64,000 bases of DNA from contig JAHCMI010000030.1 in assembly GCA_019192545.1 (NCBI GenBank), positions 1 to 64,000 of the forward strand, in the 5' to 3' direction. Within the stretch, counting starts at the first letter, position 1. Every line of letters begins with the position of its first letter. Made by a program: the position numbers and the translations under genes. This document shows positions 47,848 to 56,369 of this stretch, in pieces. This stretch comes from Rivularia sp. MS3 (GTDB lineage Bacteria > Cyanobacteriota > Cyanobacteriia > Cyanobacteriales > Nostocaceae). The notes below the pieces were generated by a model, which did no database searches, was not told the DNA's origin, and saw nothing but the letters and a program-made list of their open reading frames with translations.

Positions 47848-48552
47848 ATGACACAACAAAATATTGATTTTGATAGCAATGCACCGATTGCGGGTACTGA
47901 ATATGATGATATGGCTTTGCTGGTTTTGCCCGGTTATGAAGCTATGCATCAAATGGTTTTGGCTTGTTTGCAAGCTAATTTATCCGATGAAGCTAATTTA
48001 TTAGTTGTGGGTGCTGGCACGGGAAAGGAATTAATCGGGTTTGGGAAGGGTAGTTCTAAATGGCAAGTTTTAGGTGTCGATCCTTCTGAGAATATGCTTA
48101 ATGTTGCTAAGAATAAAATACAGCAATATGGATTATCCGAACGAGTTAAATTATTTCAAGGATATACCAACGATTTACCGGATACTCAAGTTTATGATGC
48201 AGCAACAAGCATTTTAGTCATGCATTTTATCCCAGATGATGGAAGTAAATTAGCTTTTTTACAAAATATTGTTAACAGGATGAAATCGTCTGGTGTTTTT
48301 ATTTTAGCTGATGTCTTTGGTGAGAAAGGTACTGATGATTTTCAGGAAATGATTTCTTTAGTAAAGCAATTTTGGCAGAAAATGGGAATATCCCAAGCGA
48401 AAAAAGCAGAAATTTTAGAAACTATGGAAAAGGCTGTTTATCCAATTTCGGAATATAGGGTTTTGGAGTTATTAAAGGAAGCTGGTTTTGGTAAAGTGAT
48501 TCGGTTTTATACGGGTTTATGGGTTGGTGGTTGGATGGCTGTGACTAAATAA
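47848..48552 (+). CDS. Class I SAM-dependent methyltransferase
   Basis: 234 residues, cytoplasmic. SAM-binding motif I is LLVVGAGTGKELIGFG near 51-66, followed by the acidic residue that holds ribose in VLGVDPSENML, and motif III-like AATSILVMHFIPDD. The fold is that of small-molecule methyltransferases (UbiE/Trm-like); the substrate is unknown. It starts 29 bp after hisG and may be co-transcribed, but I know of no role in histidine synthesis. Confidence 0.85.
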   Translation: MTQQNIDFDSNAPIAGTEYDDMALLVLPGYEAMHQMVLACLQANLSDEANLLVVGAGTGKELIGFGKGSSKWQVLGVDPSENMLNVAKNKIQQYGLSERVKLFQGYTNDLPDTQVYDAATSILVMHFIPDDGSKLAFLQNIVNRMKSSGVFILADVFGEKGTDDFQEMISLVKQFWQKMGISQAKKAEILETMEKAVYPISEYRVLELLKEAGFGKVIRFYTGLWVGGWMAVTK

Positions 48553-48613
48553 GAAAATAATTAGTTTTTATCCTAATTTAATATCCCAATTTAATGCTGC
48601 TGGAAAATTTTTA

Positions 48614-48681
48614 TTGTAGGGTGCTGTGACACTTCAACTAATTATCAACGTAGTAATCAATTTTGTAGTGTCACGCATCAC
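48614..48681. repeat. GGTGCGTGAC palindromic repeat (inverted copy)
   Basis: Left arm TTGTAGGGTGCTGTGACACT, right arm AGTGTCACGCATCACC. Confidence 0.8.
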
Positions 48682-48829
48682 CGAAGTATTATGACTATAG
48701 GGTAAGTCTTATCCTAATTTAATGGTGCGTAACGGCATTTTCAATATGGTAATTTAGAATTCAATATTATTAGAGCCGTAACACAGTTAATAATATAGCG
48801 GTTTTCAGTCGAATCCAACACACTCGAAA

Positions 48830-48887
48830 CCTCACCCTGCCCTACGGGCACCCCTCTCCTAATATGCGGAGAGGGGAAGGGGTGAGG
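48830..48887. repeat. CCTCACCC...GGGTGAGG dispersed hairpin
   Basis: Outer arms CCTCACCC and GGGGTGAGG enclose CCCCTCTCC/GGAGAGGGG. The same family occurs in frame within the STAND NTPase gene at 60279-60320. Confidence 0.75.
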
Positions 48888-48966
48888 TCGAATTTGTATT
48901 CTACTCAAGTGAAATTCGCTATAAATAATGAGTAATTTTTGGCGCTAAAGCGCAACTACGAACGAT

Positions 48967-49980
48967 TTATCCGTGATAGCTTTCGCCGGTAACTTTACCC
49001 CGGAAGACTATATATGAATAAAGATTGTAGAACAACATAATCGGGATTAAAGCACCGATAAATATAATCATTATTACCATTGAACTAGGGTCTGCTGCTG
49101 CTTGATAAATGGTAATCTGAGTTGGGATGATGTAAGGAAATACGATTAAACCTAGTCCGATAAATGTAAGCAGAAAAAGCATTATTGTCCAAATAAACGG
49201 CATTCTGTCTGCTTTTTTATTTAAGCTTCTGAGCAATTGCCAAATTAAGAAAATTGCGATTAAAGGTATTAATGCAAAAATATAAACCAGGGGTTTAGAA
49301 AATAACCGAATTCGAGCGGTTTCATAGATAAAAGGAGTAACGATTGTAATTAATGTTGCTCCTATTAATGTTGTTGTAGCTGCAAGTCTAGCTGTTTTCC
49401 GATGAGTTTCCTGCAATTCTCCTTCTGTTTTCCATACTAAATAAGTAGAACCAATTAATACGTAACCTTGAATCAAAGTTAAAGCAACCAGTACCGACGG
49501 AACATTCAACCAATCCCAAGTTGTACCGATAAAATGTCCTTGCTCGTCAACTTTGATTCCCGCAAGTACGGCACCTAAAGCAAATCCTTGTCCCAAAGCT
49601 GCTAAAAAACTTCCCGTTGCAAAAGCAAGATTCCACACAAATTTTTGTTTTGCTTCTTCTCGGAATTCAAAAGCCACAGCACGGAAAATAAACCCAAAAA
49701 TCATAATAAAAATTGGGATATAAAGAGCATTAAGAATAGTACCGTATGCCAAAGGAAAAGCACCGAATAAACTACCTCCCATCAGCACCAGCCAGGTTTC
49801 GTTAGCATCCCAAATATTGCTCAAACTAGTCATTAAAATACCCCGACGCTCCTCACTTGAAGAAGTCAGCGATAAAATACCGACTCCCAAGTCAAAGCCA
49901 TCGAGCATTACATAGAGAAACAAAAACAAAGCTAAAATTCCAAACCATATCTGCGGCAGTAAGTAATTGAGTGTTTCCAT
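48967..49980 (-). CDS. cydB: Cytochrome bd quinol oxidase subunit II
   Basis: 337 residues with eight or so membrane segments. It starts METLNYLLPQIWFGILALFLFLYVMLDGFDLGVG, and the YVMLDGFDLGVG stretch is diagnostic for CydB. W59-type DANETWLV and AVAFEFR are also present. It forms the membrane quinol oxidase with CydA, reducing O2 to water without pumping protons. The gene begins 76 bp after cydA in a gap filled with GTTAGTT repeats, same strand, so the two form one operon. Confidence 0.95.
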   Translation of the reverse strand: METLNYLLPQIWFGILALFLFLYVMLDGFDLGVGILSLTSSSEERRGILMTSLSNIWDANETWLVLMGGSLFGAFPLAYGTILNALYIPIFIMIFGFIFRAVAFEFREEAKQKFVWNLAFATGSFLAALGQGFALGAVLAGIKVDEQGHFIGTTWDWLNVPSVLVALTLIQGYVLIGSTYLVWKTEGELQETHRKTARLAATTTLIGATLITIVTPFIYETARIRLFSKPLVYIFALIPLIAIFLIWQLLRSLNKKADRMPFIWTIMLFLLTFIGLGLIVFPYIIPTQITIYQAAADPSSMVIMIIFIGALIPIMLFYNLYSYIVFRGKVTGESYHG

Positions 49981-50056
49981 GAATTAGTTGTTAGTTGTTA
50001 GTTGTTAGTTGATAGCTTTTATTACCCATTACCTATTACCTCTTACCTTTAACCTG

Positions 50057-51499
50057 CTATTGCTGTGCTTCCATTGGGCGCTCGTCGGGAATAAATTGCG
50101 CTGGCTTGGTTTCTACTGCGGGTTTTTCTTCTACTCCAGGTATTGGTAAATTAAAGTTAGGGCCTCTACGAATAATGCGACTACCAAAATACAAAGCAGC
50201 TACAAACAAAATGCTGTAAACGGTTGCAAAGCCTAAAAGAGTTGTTAAAACATTTCCCGGTGGTAAATTAGATACCGCGTCAACTGTACGAATTTCGTTG
50301 TATACAGTCCAGGGTTGTCTGCCGACACAACGCACTATCCAACCAGATTCTACAGCTATATAACCCAACGGAGCCGCGAAAATCCAACCAATCATCAACC
50401 AATTTTGCTGAGTAATATTTTCTGCCGATAGCTTTCCGCGCAACCACTGAACTACACTTAACAACATTAATCCCGCAAAAAAGAAACCAATAGCAATCAT
50501 GGTACGGAAAGCATAGTAAATTAACCCTACCATGTGCGGTCTATCTTCCGGTTTCCATGTCTTTAAACCCTGTACTGGCTCCGAAAGTTTTTGCTTGAAT
50601 TCCAAAATATATCCTAAAGCATTAGGAACAGTAATTTCCCAACTATTTTTTTCAGCTTTTTCATTGGGAATCGCTAACATACTCCAATCAGCACTTTCCC
50701 CTGCCGGTGTAGTTTCCCATTGCGCTTCCATCGCCGCTAACTTAGAAGGTTGATAGTGATAAACCTGCTCGCCGCTTAAATGTCCCACCCAAATCTGTAG
50801 AGGAGCGACAATAATTGCCACCGCGATCGCAATCTTCAAAGCAATAGAAAAGAATTCCGGGTTGCGTTTATTAAGAATATACCAAGCACTGATTCCCCCA
50901 ATCACAAACAGCGAAGTTTCCAAAGTCGCAAGGAACATATGAGAAACGCTCACAGCCATAAAAGGATTTAAAACAGCTTGGAAATAATCGCTAACTATAA
51001 ACTCCCCATTCACAAAACTTCCACCAGCAGGAGTTTGTAACCAAGAATTTGCAGTCAAAATCCAGAAAGTGGAAAGATTTGCGCCAAAAGCAACCAAAAT
51101 AGTGGCTACGAAGTGAATTATCGGGTTAACTCTCTCCCAACCAAACACCATAATTCCTAAAAAAGCAGCCTCCAGCATAAAAGCCCAAGAAGCTTCAAAA
51201 CCGATGATGCTGCCAAAAAAATTACCAATAGCTTCCGAAAGCGGTGCCCAATTAGTACCAAACTGAAACTCCATCGGAATCCCGCTAGCTACACCAATAC
51301 CAAAGTTAAGCACGTAAAGCTTCGACCAAAAACGAGCATGGTAATAATAATCCTTATTGCGTGTCTTTAACCACAAACCTTCGACCACAACTAAGTAAAT
51401 ACCCAAACCCGTAGTTAAAACAGGCCATAGCATATGAAAAATCGCCGTCAACGCAAATTGCATTCGTGACAGCGCCACAGTATTAGATAAAATTTCCAT
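50057..51499 (-). CDS. cydA: Cytochrome bd quinol oxidase subunit I
   Basis: 480 residues, nine membrane segments. The haem-ligand His lies in SRMQFALTAIFHMLWP (residue 22), the quinol-loop region has GEQVYHYQPSKLAAMEAQWE, and CVGRQPWTVYNEIRT is the conserved GRQPW motif. The Q-loop is short, as in the cyanide-insensitive-like subgroup. In cyanobacteria the bd oxidase takes electrons from plastoquinol in the cytoplasmic or thylakoid membrane and may protect against over-reduction. First gene of cydAB. Confidence 0.95.
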   Translation of the reverse strand: MEILSNTVALSRMQFALTAIFHMLWPVLTTGLGIYLVVVEGLWLKTRNKDYYYHARFWSKLYVLNFGIGVASGIPMEFQFGTNWAPLSEAIGNFFGSIIGFEASWAFMLEAAFLGIMVFGWERVNPIIHFVATILVAFGANLSTFWILTANSWLQTPAGGSFVNGEFIVSDYFQAVLNPFMAVSVSHMFLATLETSLFVIGGISAWYILNKRNPEFFSIALKIAIAVAIIVAPLQIWVGHLSGEQVYHYQPSKLAAMEAQWETTPAGESADWSMLAIPNEKAEKNSWEITVPNALGYILEFKQKLSEPVQGLKTWKPEDRPHMVGLIYYAFRTMIAIGFFFAGLMLLSVVQWLRGKLSAENITQQNWLMIGWIFAAPLGYIAVESGWIVRCVGRQPWTVYNEIRTVDAVSNLPPGNVLTTLLGFATVYSILFVAALYFGSRIIRRGPNFNLPIPGVEEKPAVETKPAQFIPDERPMEAQQ

Positions 51500-51721
51500 G
51501 AATATAAAAATAGCCCCTCTTACCTGCTTTCACCAGTTAGATGTCAGCTTTGCCACTCACTAGGTAAGCAGTAAATCCCCGGAAGTGCGACTACATTTCA
51601 AATTTCTTAATATATGACTGCTTGTAGAAGAGTGGCGAGGGGGAAGAGAGGGAGAGGGGGAATAAAAATTACCAATTACCTATTCACACCTTACACCTTT
51701 GACCTTTAACCTTTAACCTGT

Positions 51722-52405
51722 TCACATTCCACAATTGCGATTAGCTGGTACTGCTTGTTTAATCTTTTTAGGGAAAGGGAGGTTGAGATTTTCCATCAAC
51801 TTAATAAAATCATCTCGGTTTTTACCAGCAAATCGGGGATTCAATTGTTTTTCTTCCGCAATTGTGGAAACTGTACATCCTTTGTAATCGTGCCCTGGAT
51901 AAACTAAAGTGTCATCGGGGAGGGTAAACAGTCTTTTGGTAACGCAGTCGTATAAAGTTCCTGCATCACCATCTTGAAAATCAGTTCTTCCGCAACCGCG
52001 AATAAATAAAGCATCGCCAGTTAACAAGTGAGTATTGTTGATTAAATAAGCCATATGGCTGTTAGTATGTCCAGGAGTTGAAATCCCTTCGATGGTAACT
52101 GCTCCAATCTGCAATACTTGCCCGTGCTGCATATAGCTATCGGCACATTTCACTTGAGAATTCTTTGGTAAAATACTCAGACATCCAGTAGCTTGACGGA
52201 GTTTGCCAGCAGCAGTAATGTGGTCTGCATGAATGTGAGTATCCAAGCAATAGCGTAAATTTAATCCAAGTTCGTTTAATAAATCTGTATCTCTTTGAAA
52301 TTGTTCTAGTACCGAGTCTACAATTACAGCTTCCTTAGTATGAATATCGGCAATTAAATAAGTATAGGTACTTGATTCAGCATCAAAAAGTTGGCGAAAT
52401 AACAT
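51722..52405 (-). CDS. Persulfide dioxygenase (ETHE1/Blh-type metallo-beta-lactamase fold)
   Basis: 227 residues. The metal box DTHIHADH at 55-62 is the ETHE1-type variant of HxHxDH. GHTNSHMAYL and LLTGDALFIRGCGRTDFQ carry the second His and the bridging Asp, and YPGHDYKG the third His. ETHE1-type enzymes use one Fe(II) to oxidise glutathione persulfide to sulfite. The CGRTDFQ stretch separates this group from glyoxalase II. A rhodanese lipoprotein gene is divergently transcribed from the same 190-bp gap, suggesting joint control of sulfane sulfur handling. Confidence 0.88.
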   Translation of the reverse strand: MLFRQLFDAESSTYTYLIADIHTKEAVIVDSVLEQFQRDTDLLNELGLNLRYCLDTHIHADHITAAGKLRQATGCLSILPKNSQVKCADSYMQHGQVLQIGAVTIEGISTPGHTNSHMAYLINNTHLLTGDALFIRGCGRTDFQDGDAGTLYDCVTKRLFTLPDDTLVYPGHDYKGCTVSTIAEEKQLNPRFAGKNRDDFIKLMENLNLPFPKKIKQAVPANRNCGM

Positions 52406-52595
52406 AATTTTTATTATATTCCTTGAGGCTAATAGCTGTTTAAATTGAGTTTGAAAACAATAGCATTGAAATTTATATAAATGCAGTTATCAGCAACACA
52501 AAATTTAAGAGATTCTATGTTTAGATAAGTGATTTAATGATATGGAAGCAGAATTAAATTTGTCTGAGTTTTTAATTAGAAAATGGTTAATAATA

Positions 52596-53012
52596 ATGAA
52601 AAAAACTAAAAGTTTTTGTAAGCGTTTTGTATTGCTGTCTGTATTATTGGCGTTATGTATCAATATTTCTGCCTGCAACAGTAGCATTGCTGGAAATCAA
52701 CAAATTTCTGCAACAAAATTAATAGAGCAAATTCAAGTAGATAAAGCACCGGTAATTTTAGATGTACGTACACGTGAAGAATATTCGCGAGGGCATATTC
52801 CCGGAGCAATTAATATTGAGTATGGAGAATTGCCATCTCGGATTAATGAAATTAATTCTTTAAGTAATCAGAAAATAGTTGTTTACTGCGAGAGAGGAGT
52901 AAGAGCAAATATTGCTGAAGAGACTTTAATAAAAGCTGGTTTTACTAAAGTTTTGCACCTAGAAGGTGATATGTATGGTTGGAGGGAGAGAGGGTTTAAG
53001 GTAGAAAAGTAA
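52596..53012 (+). CDS. Rhodanese-domain lipoprotein
   Basis: 138 residues from ATG 52596. An in-frame ATG 54 bases upstream would add 18 residues ahead of the signal peptide and is unlikely. The N-terminus MKKTKSFCKR then VLLSVLLALCINISAC is a lipoprotein signal with lipobox ISAC, so the protein is probably tethered outside the cytoplasm. Residues 45-135 are a single rhodanese domain: ILDVRTREEYSRGHIPGA and the active-site loop VVYCERGVRAN with the catalytic Cys. It would transfer sulfane sulfur, perhaps supplying or removing persulfide for the divergent dioxygenase. Confidence 0.85.
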   Translation: MKKTKSFCKRFVLLSVLLALCINISACNSSIAGNQQISATKLIEQIQVDKAPVILDVRTREEYSRGHIPGAINIEYGELPSRINEINSLSNQKIVVYCERGVRANIAEETLIKAGFTKVLHLEGDMYGWRERGFKVEK

Positions 53013-53341
53013 TTGAATAATTATTAATGTTAAAGAGGTTTTTAGTTAATTGATTTCAGTTCAAATTTATCTGGTAAATAATTCAAAATTACCGGATGAA
53101 AGAAATAAGCAAAAAACAGAAATTGATTAGAAAATCTGCGGAATCTGTAAAGTTAACTTGTATACCAATAGTAGTCAGGTAAATAAAATTGACCGGATTG
53201 AGACTCAAAAAAGTTTTTTTCTTACCCAACTGAGTCTGTAATACCACTTCTTTTTTTAGTCAGTGTAAACAAACTTGGCTATGGGGTTAGTGGATTATGA
53301 GAACTACAAAATTATATACAAAAATCTAGGGCTAGAGAAAT
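53013..53341. other. Intergenic region
   Basis: AT-rich spacer before the S41 peptidase gene. I see no repeat of the families above and no RNA gene. Confidence 0.5.
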
Positions 53342-55387
53342 ATGAATCAAACAAATAGCAAGACACTAGAAACTCTACTCAGTGCCAAAAAAATCGATAC
53401 TGATGAAAACAATGACTCGACAAATTTATCCAAACTTTTACATGTAAATAATTCAACTTTGCAAACAGCTTTATCACGGCTAGTTGATTTACCGACATTT
53501 CGTCAAAATACCGGTTCCCTATCCTCTTCAGAACGACTCCAAATTATAGACCAAGCTCTTGTGTTGCTCGAAGAGAACTACGTTCATCTCAAGCTCAAAG
53601 AGTCTATGCACGCAATTGAGCCAATTCAGAAACTAAAATTATTAGACCACCAAATTCGTAATACTCCCGAAGATGAATTAACATCCGATTTAGATTTTCA
53701 TCGTCAGATGAGCCGCATCTTTAACTCTATCAGGGATTTACATACAAACTATTTATTACCAAGTCCCTACAATAGTTTTGCTGCTTTTGTTCCGTTTGAG
53801 GTAGAAGCTTTTTATGAAAATGGTCAAAGAAAATATTTAGTTTCTCGTTTAGTTGCAGGATTTAAACCTGATTTCTTTAAACCTGGTGTAGAGGTAATTT
53901 ACTGGAATGGTATTCCCATCGAACGTGCTGTTGAATTGAATGCCGAACGATTTGCTGGAAGTAATCCAGATGCACAAAGAGCGCGAGGAATTGCTGCCTT
54001 AACAATACGTCCTCTAATTATTGCCTTACCACCAGATGAAGATTGGGTTGTAGTTGGTTATAAAACTTCAGACGGACAAGAAAAGGAACTAAAAGTCCAA
54101 TGGTTGGTTACAGATGAGGGAATCAGATTTGAAAATAATATTTCAGCAGGTAGCCTAACTGTAGAAGCAACCGCTCAAGGTATTGATATTGGACTCGATC
54201 GCCTAAGTCAGACCAAAAAACTGCTATTTGCACCAGATGTGATTGATGCTGAGAATAAGCTGGCTCAGATGAAAAAACCATTAAGTCAAATGACAACAGC
54301 ATTTGATGAAATGAATCTCGGGTTAGACAGTATTTTGCCCGGTGTACTGCAAGCAAGAAGAGTCAAGACAAATAGTGGAACCTTTGGTTATTTGCGGATT
54401 CGCACTTTTAGTGTGGAGAATGCTGAAGATTTCGTAAACGAAGTAATTCGCTTAGTCGAACAACTACCCCAAAATGGTTTAATTATCGACGTTCGGGGCA
54501 ATGGTGGAGGATTGATTACCGCTGGGGAACAACTGTTACAGATATTTACTCCCAGAGAAATTGAACCTGAAAAAACACAGTTTATCAATACTCCCTTAAA
54601 TCTCGAATTATGCGAACGTCATGCTCCCAGCGAACTTGACCCGAACTTTGACCTTTCCCCTTGGGTAGATTCCATCAAACAATCCGTACAAACCGCAGCA
54701 ATCTATTCCAAAGGTTTCCCTATCACTTCTCCCATAGCAGCAAACGCAATCGGTCAGAAATATCATGGCCCGGTAGTTTTGATAACAGATGCTTTATGCT
54801 ATAGCACCACAGATATATTTGCTGCGGGATTCCAAGACCATGAAATCGGTAAAATACTTGGTATTGATAATAATACCGGTGCTGGTGGGGCAAATGTATG
54901 GACTCACGATTTACTCAAACTCTTATTTAACGCTCCTTCACCGGCAGAAAATTCACCCTATACTGATTTACCTCAAGATGTAGGAATGCGGGTTTCTATT
55001 CGACGTACTCTAAGAGTTGGAAAACAAGCAGGAACACCAGTTGAAGATTTAGGAGTAGTTCCCGATTTTCTACACAATATGACCAAGCAGGATTTATTAA
55101 ATCAAAATACAGACTTAATTAATCGTGCCGCAGAAATTCTCCAGCAAATGGAAGTTCGTCAACTAGAAGCAGCAATTAAACATGTCACCAATAGGGGTGT
55201 CAAATTACTTTTACACACCCGAGGAATAAATCGCTTAGATGTATTTGTTAATCAAAGACCACAAGGTTCTCTGGACTTCACAGATGGGGAAACAGAGTTA
55301 GATATTCCTTTATGTGGAATTAAATCCATCGGTTTAAAAGGGTACGATGAGAATCTGCTTGTAGCAAGTAGGAGGTTAACTGTTTAA
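53342..55387 (+). CDS. S41-family (tail-specific) serine peptidase
   Basis: 681 residues, no signal peptide. The centre carries the C-terminal-processing peptidase fold: GTFGYLRIRTF, GLIIDVRGNGGGLITAGEQLL near 378-398, then GPVVLITDALCYSTTDIFAAGF, where Ser of CYST lies at the nucleophile position, and GKILGIDNNTGAGG. The N-terminal 200 residues are alpha-helical with RIFNSIRDLHTNY, common in S41 proteins. A PDZ region is not evident. The C-terminal 90 residues look like a small beta domain. The substrate is unknown. It stands alone between the rhodanese gene and a toxin-antitoxin locus. Confidence 0.82.
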   Translation: MNQTNSKTLETLLSAKKIDTDENNDSTNLSKLLHVNNSTLQTALSRLVDLPTFRQNTGSLSSSERLQIIDQALVLLEENYVHLKLKESMHAIEPIQKLKLLDHQIRNTPEDELTSDLDFHRQMSRIFNSIRDLHTNYLLPSPYNSFAAFVPFEVEAFYENGQRKYLVSRLVAGFKPDFFKPGVEVIYWNGIPIERAVELNAERFAGSNPDAQRARGIAALTIRPLIIALPPDEDWVVVGYKTSDGQEKELKVQWLVTDEGIRFENNISAGSLTVEATAQGIDIGLDRLSQTKKLLFAPDVIDAENKLAQMKKPLSQMTTAFDEMNLGLDSILPGVLQARRVKTNSGTFGYLRIRTFSVENAEDFVNEVIRLVEQLPQNGLIIDVRGNGGGLITAGEQLLQIFTPREIEPEKTQFINTPLNLELCERHAPSELDPNFDLSPWVDSIKQSVQTAAIYSKGFPITSPIAANAIGQKYHGPVVLITDALCYSTTDIFAAGFQDHEIGKILGIDNNTGAGGANVWTHDLLKLLFNAPSPAENSPYTDLPQDVGMRVSIRRTLRVGKQAGTPVEDLGVVPDFLHNMTKQDLLNQNTDLINRAAEILQQMEVRQLEAAIKHVTNRGVKLLLHTRGINRLDVFVNQRPQGSLDFTDGETELDIPLCGIKSIGLKGYDENLLVASRRLTV

Positions 55388-55499
55388 TCGGTAATATCAT
55401 CATAAATTCCTTTCCAAACCTCTTCCTGACTTAGGGAGAGGCTTTTATCCTAATTTTGTAAGATGCTTTTATACTGACGTATCAGAATTCTAAATTTTA

Positions 55500-55665
55500 T
55501 CTAAAATTGCTGTACTCTTCTTCTTGCTGTTCAATAGCTGTTTGAATTTCATCTGGATATGCTTGAGCGTAAACCCAAACATTTACTAAATCGGTGGCAT
55601 TAAGTTGAGGTAGTCGCTTCTCAAATATCAGCATCACTAGCACCTTGAGAACGGTAGTTTACTAG
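55500..55665 (-). pseudogene. Frameshifted DUF433-like remnant
   Basis: Reading on the minus strand, one frame gives LVNYRSQGASDADI and, after a single-base shift, another gives EKRLPQLNATDLVNVWVYAQ followed by AYPDEIQTAIEQQEEE. Joined, this resembles the C-terminal half of DUF433 antitoxin-like proteins (GASDAEI...LPQLNATDLV). A stop precedes the first frame, so the gene start is gone. It lies next to a MazF-type toxin pair and may be the relic of another toxin-antitoxin module. Confidence 0.6.
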
Positions 55666-55683
55666 TAATTAACCGATTTGCCT

Positions 55684-56031
55684 TCAAGACAATTGAAAAG
55701 CTTGTTTAAGAGTTTTATTTAACATATCCATATATTCATTTCCCAGTTTTCCTAAACGTCTAAGAACAAGTGAATTGTTTAATGTGACGATTCTAGTTAC
55801 CCTGACTTTAGATGAAACCCGTAAACCAGTATCAGAAAATTCCGCGTCTGAATCTTTGATTGCAAATTCTTCTAAAGTTAAATTATTGACATTTTGAGAT
55901 GAAATAAAGCATAAAGTTACGTCATTAGTTGTAGAGTTTGAGTATAAAATTAAAGCCGGACGTAATTTGGTTTGACTTAAATCAGTAAATGGAAATTGAA
56001 CCAGAACAATATCACCCTTGCTTAAAGTCAT
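55684..56031 (-). CDS. MazF/PemK-family endoribonuclease toxin
   Basis: 115 residues, the normal MazF size. It starts MTLSKGDIVLVQFPFTDLSQ, then KLRPALIL, the conserved strand with Arg-Pro, and TLCFISSQN in the second strand. MazF toxins cleave mRNA at short sequences and are held inactive by an antitoxin. The start overlaps the stop of the upstream small gene by four bases (ATGA), a typical toxin-antitoxin arrangement with the antitoxin first. Confidence 0.85.
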   Translation of the reverse strand: MTLSKGDIVLVQFPFTDLSQTKLRPALILYSNSTTNDVTLCFISSQNVNNLTLEEFAIKDSDAEFSDTGLRVSSKVRVTRIVTLNNSLVLRRLGKLGNEYMDMLNKTLKQAFQLS

Positions 56032-56264
56032 TCAATTGGTTCTCCATCTGATAAGGTGTAAATATCAGGTTCATCTTTAAGAAAATCTAATGCACCACCA
56101 CTTTCAATAAGTTGTGTAAGTTCGTTCGTGCATGGGTACGGAATATCGCTGAGTAATTTTGATTGTAGTAGAGCTTGTTCTGCTGGAGAAAGCGAACGAA
56201 TAACTTGTACTAAAGATTCGACTAATTGAGTATTAACTGGTTCGTTGATATTTAAGTCGGTCAT
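56028..56264 (-). CDS. Putative antitoxin of the MazF-type toxin
   Basis: 78 residues, acidic (ends DEPDIYTLSDGEPIE). No DNA-binding motif is obvious; a helical stretch VIRSLSPAEQALLQSKLL lies near 22-39. The antitoxin role is inferred from size, acidity, the order before the toxin and the ATGA overlap with it, not from a recognised domain. Upstream is a short AGGTTAA/GTTCACT repeat stretch. Confidence 0.7.
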   Translation of the reverse strand: MTDLNINEPVNTQLVESLVQVIRSLSPAEQALLQSKLLSDIPYPCTNELTQLIESGGALDFLKDEPDIYTLSDGEPIE

Positions 56265-56324
56265 AGAAATCAGGTCAAAGGTTAAAGGTTATAGGTTAAA
56301 GGTCAAAGGTTTTTAATTCCTAAT

Positions 56325-56369
56325 TGTTCACTGTTCACTGTTCACTGTTCACTGTTCACTGTTCACTGT
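56325..56369. repeat. GTTCACT heptanucleotide tandem repeat
   Basis: Six consecutive copies of GTTCACT. The last copies code for the final residues and stop codon of the STAND NTPase gene on the minus strand (IDSEQ, stop). Confidence 0.9.

Larger units (their letters stand above)
48553..48966. other. Repeat-rich intergenic region between convergent genes
   Basis: Holds two recognised repeats (48614-48681 and 48830-48887) and no gene. It separates the convergent methyltransferase and cydB genes, so either hairpin could act as a bidirectional terminator. Confidence 0.65.
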
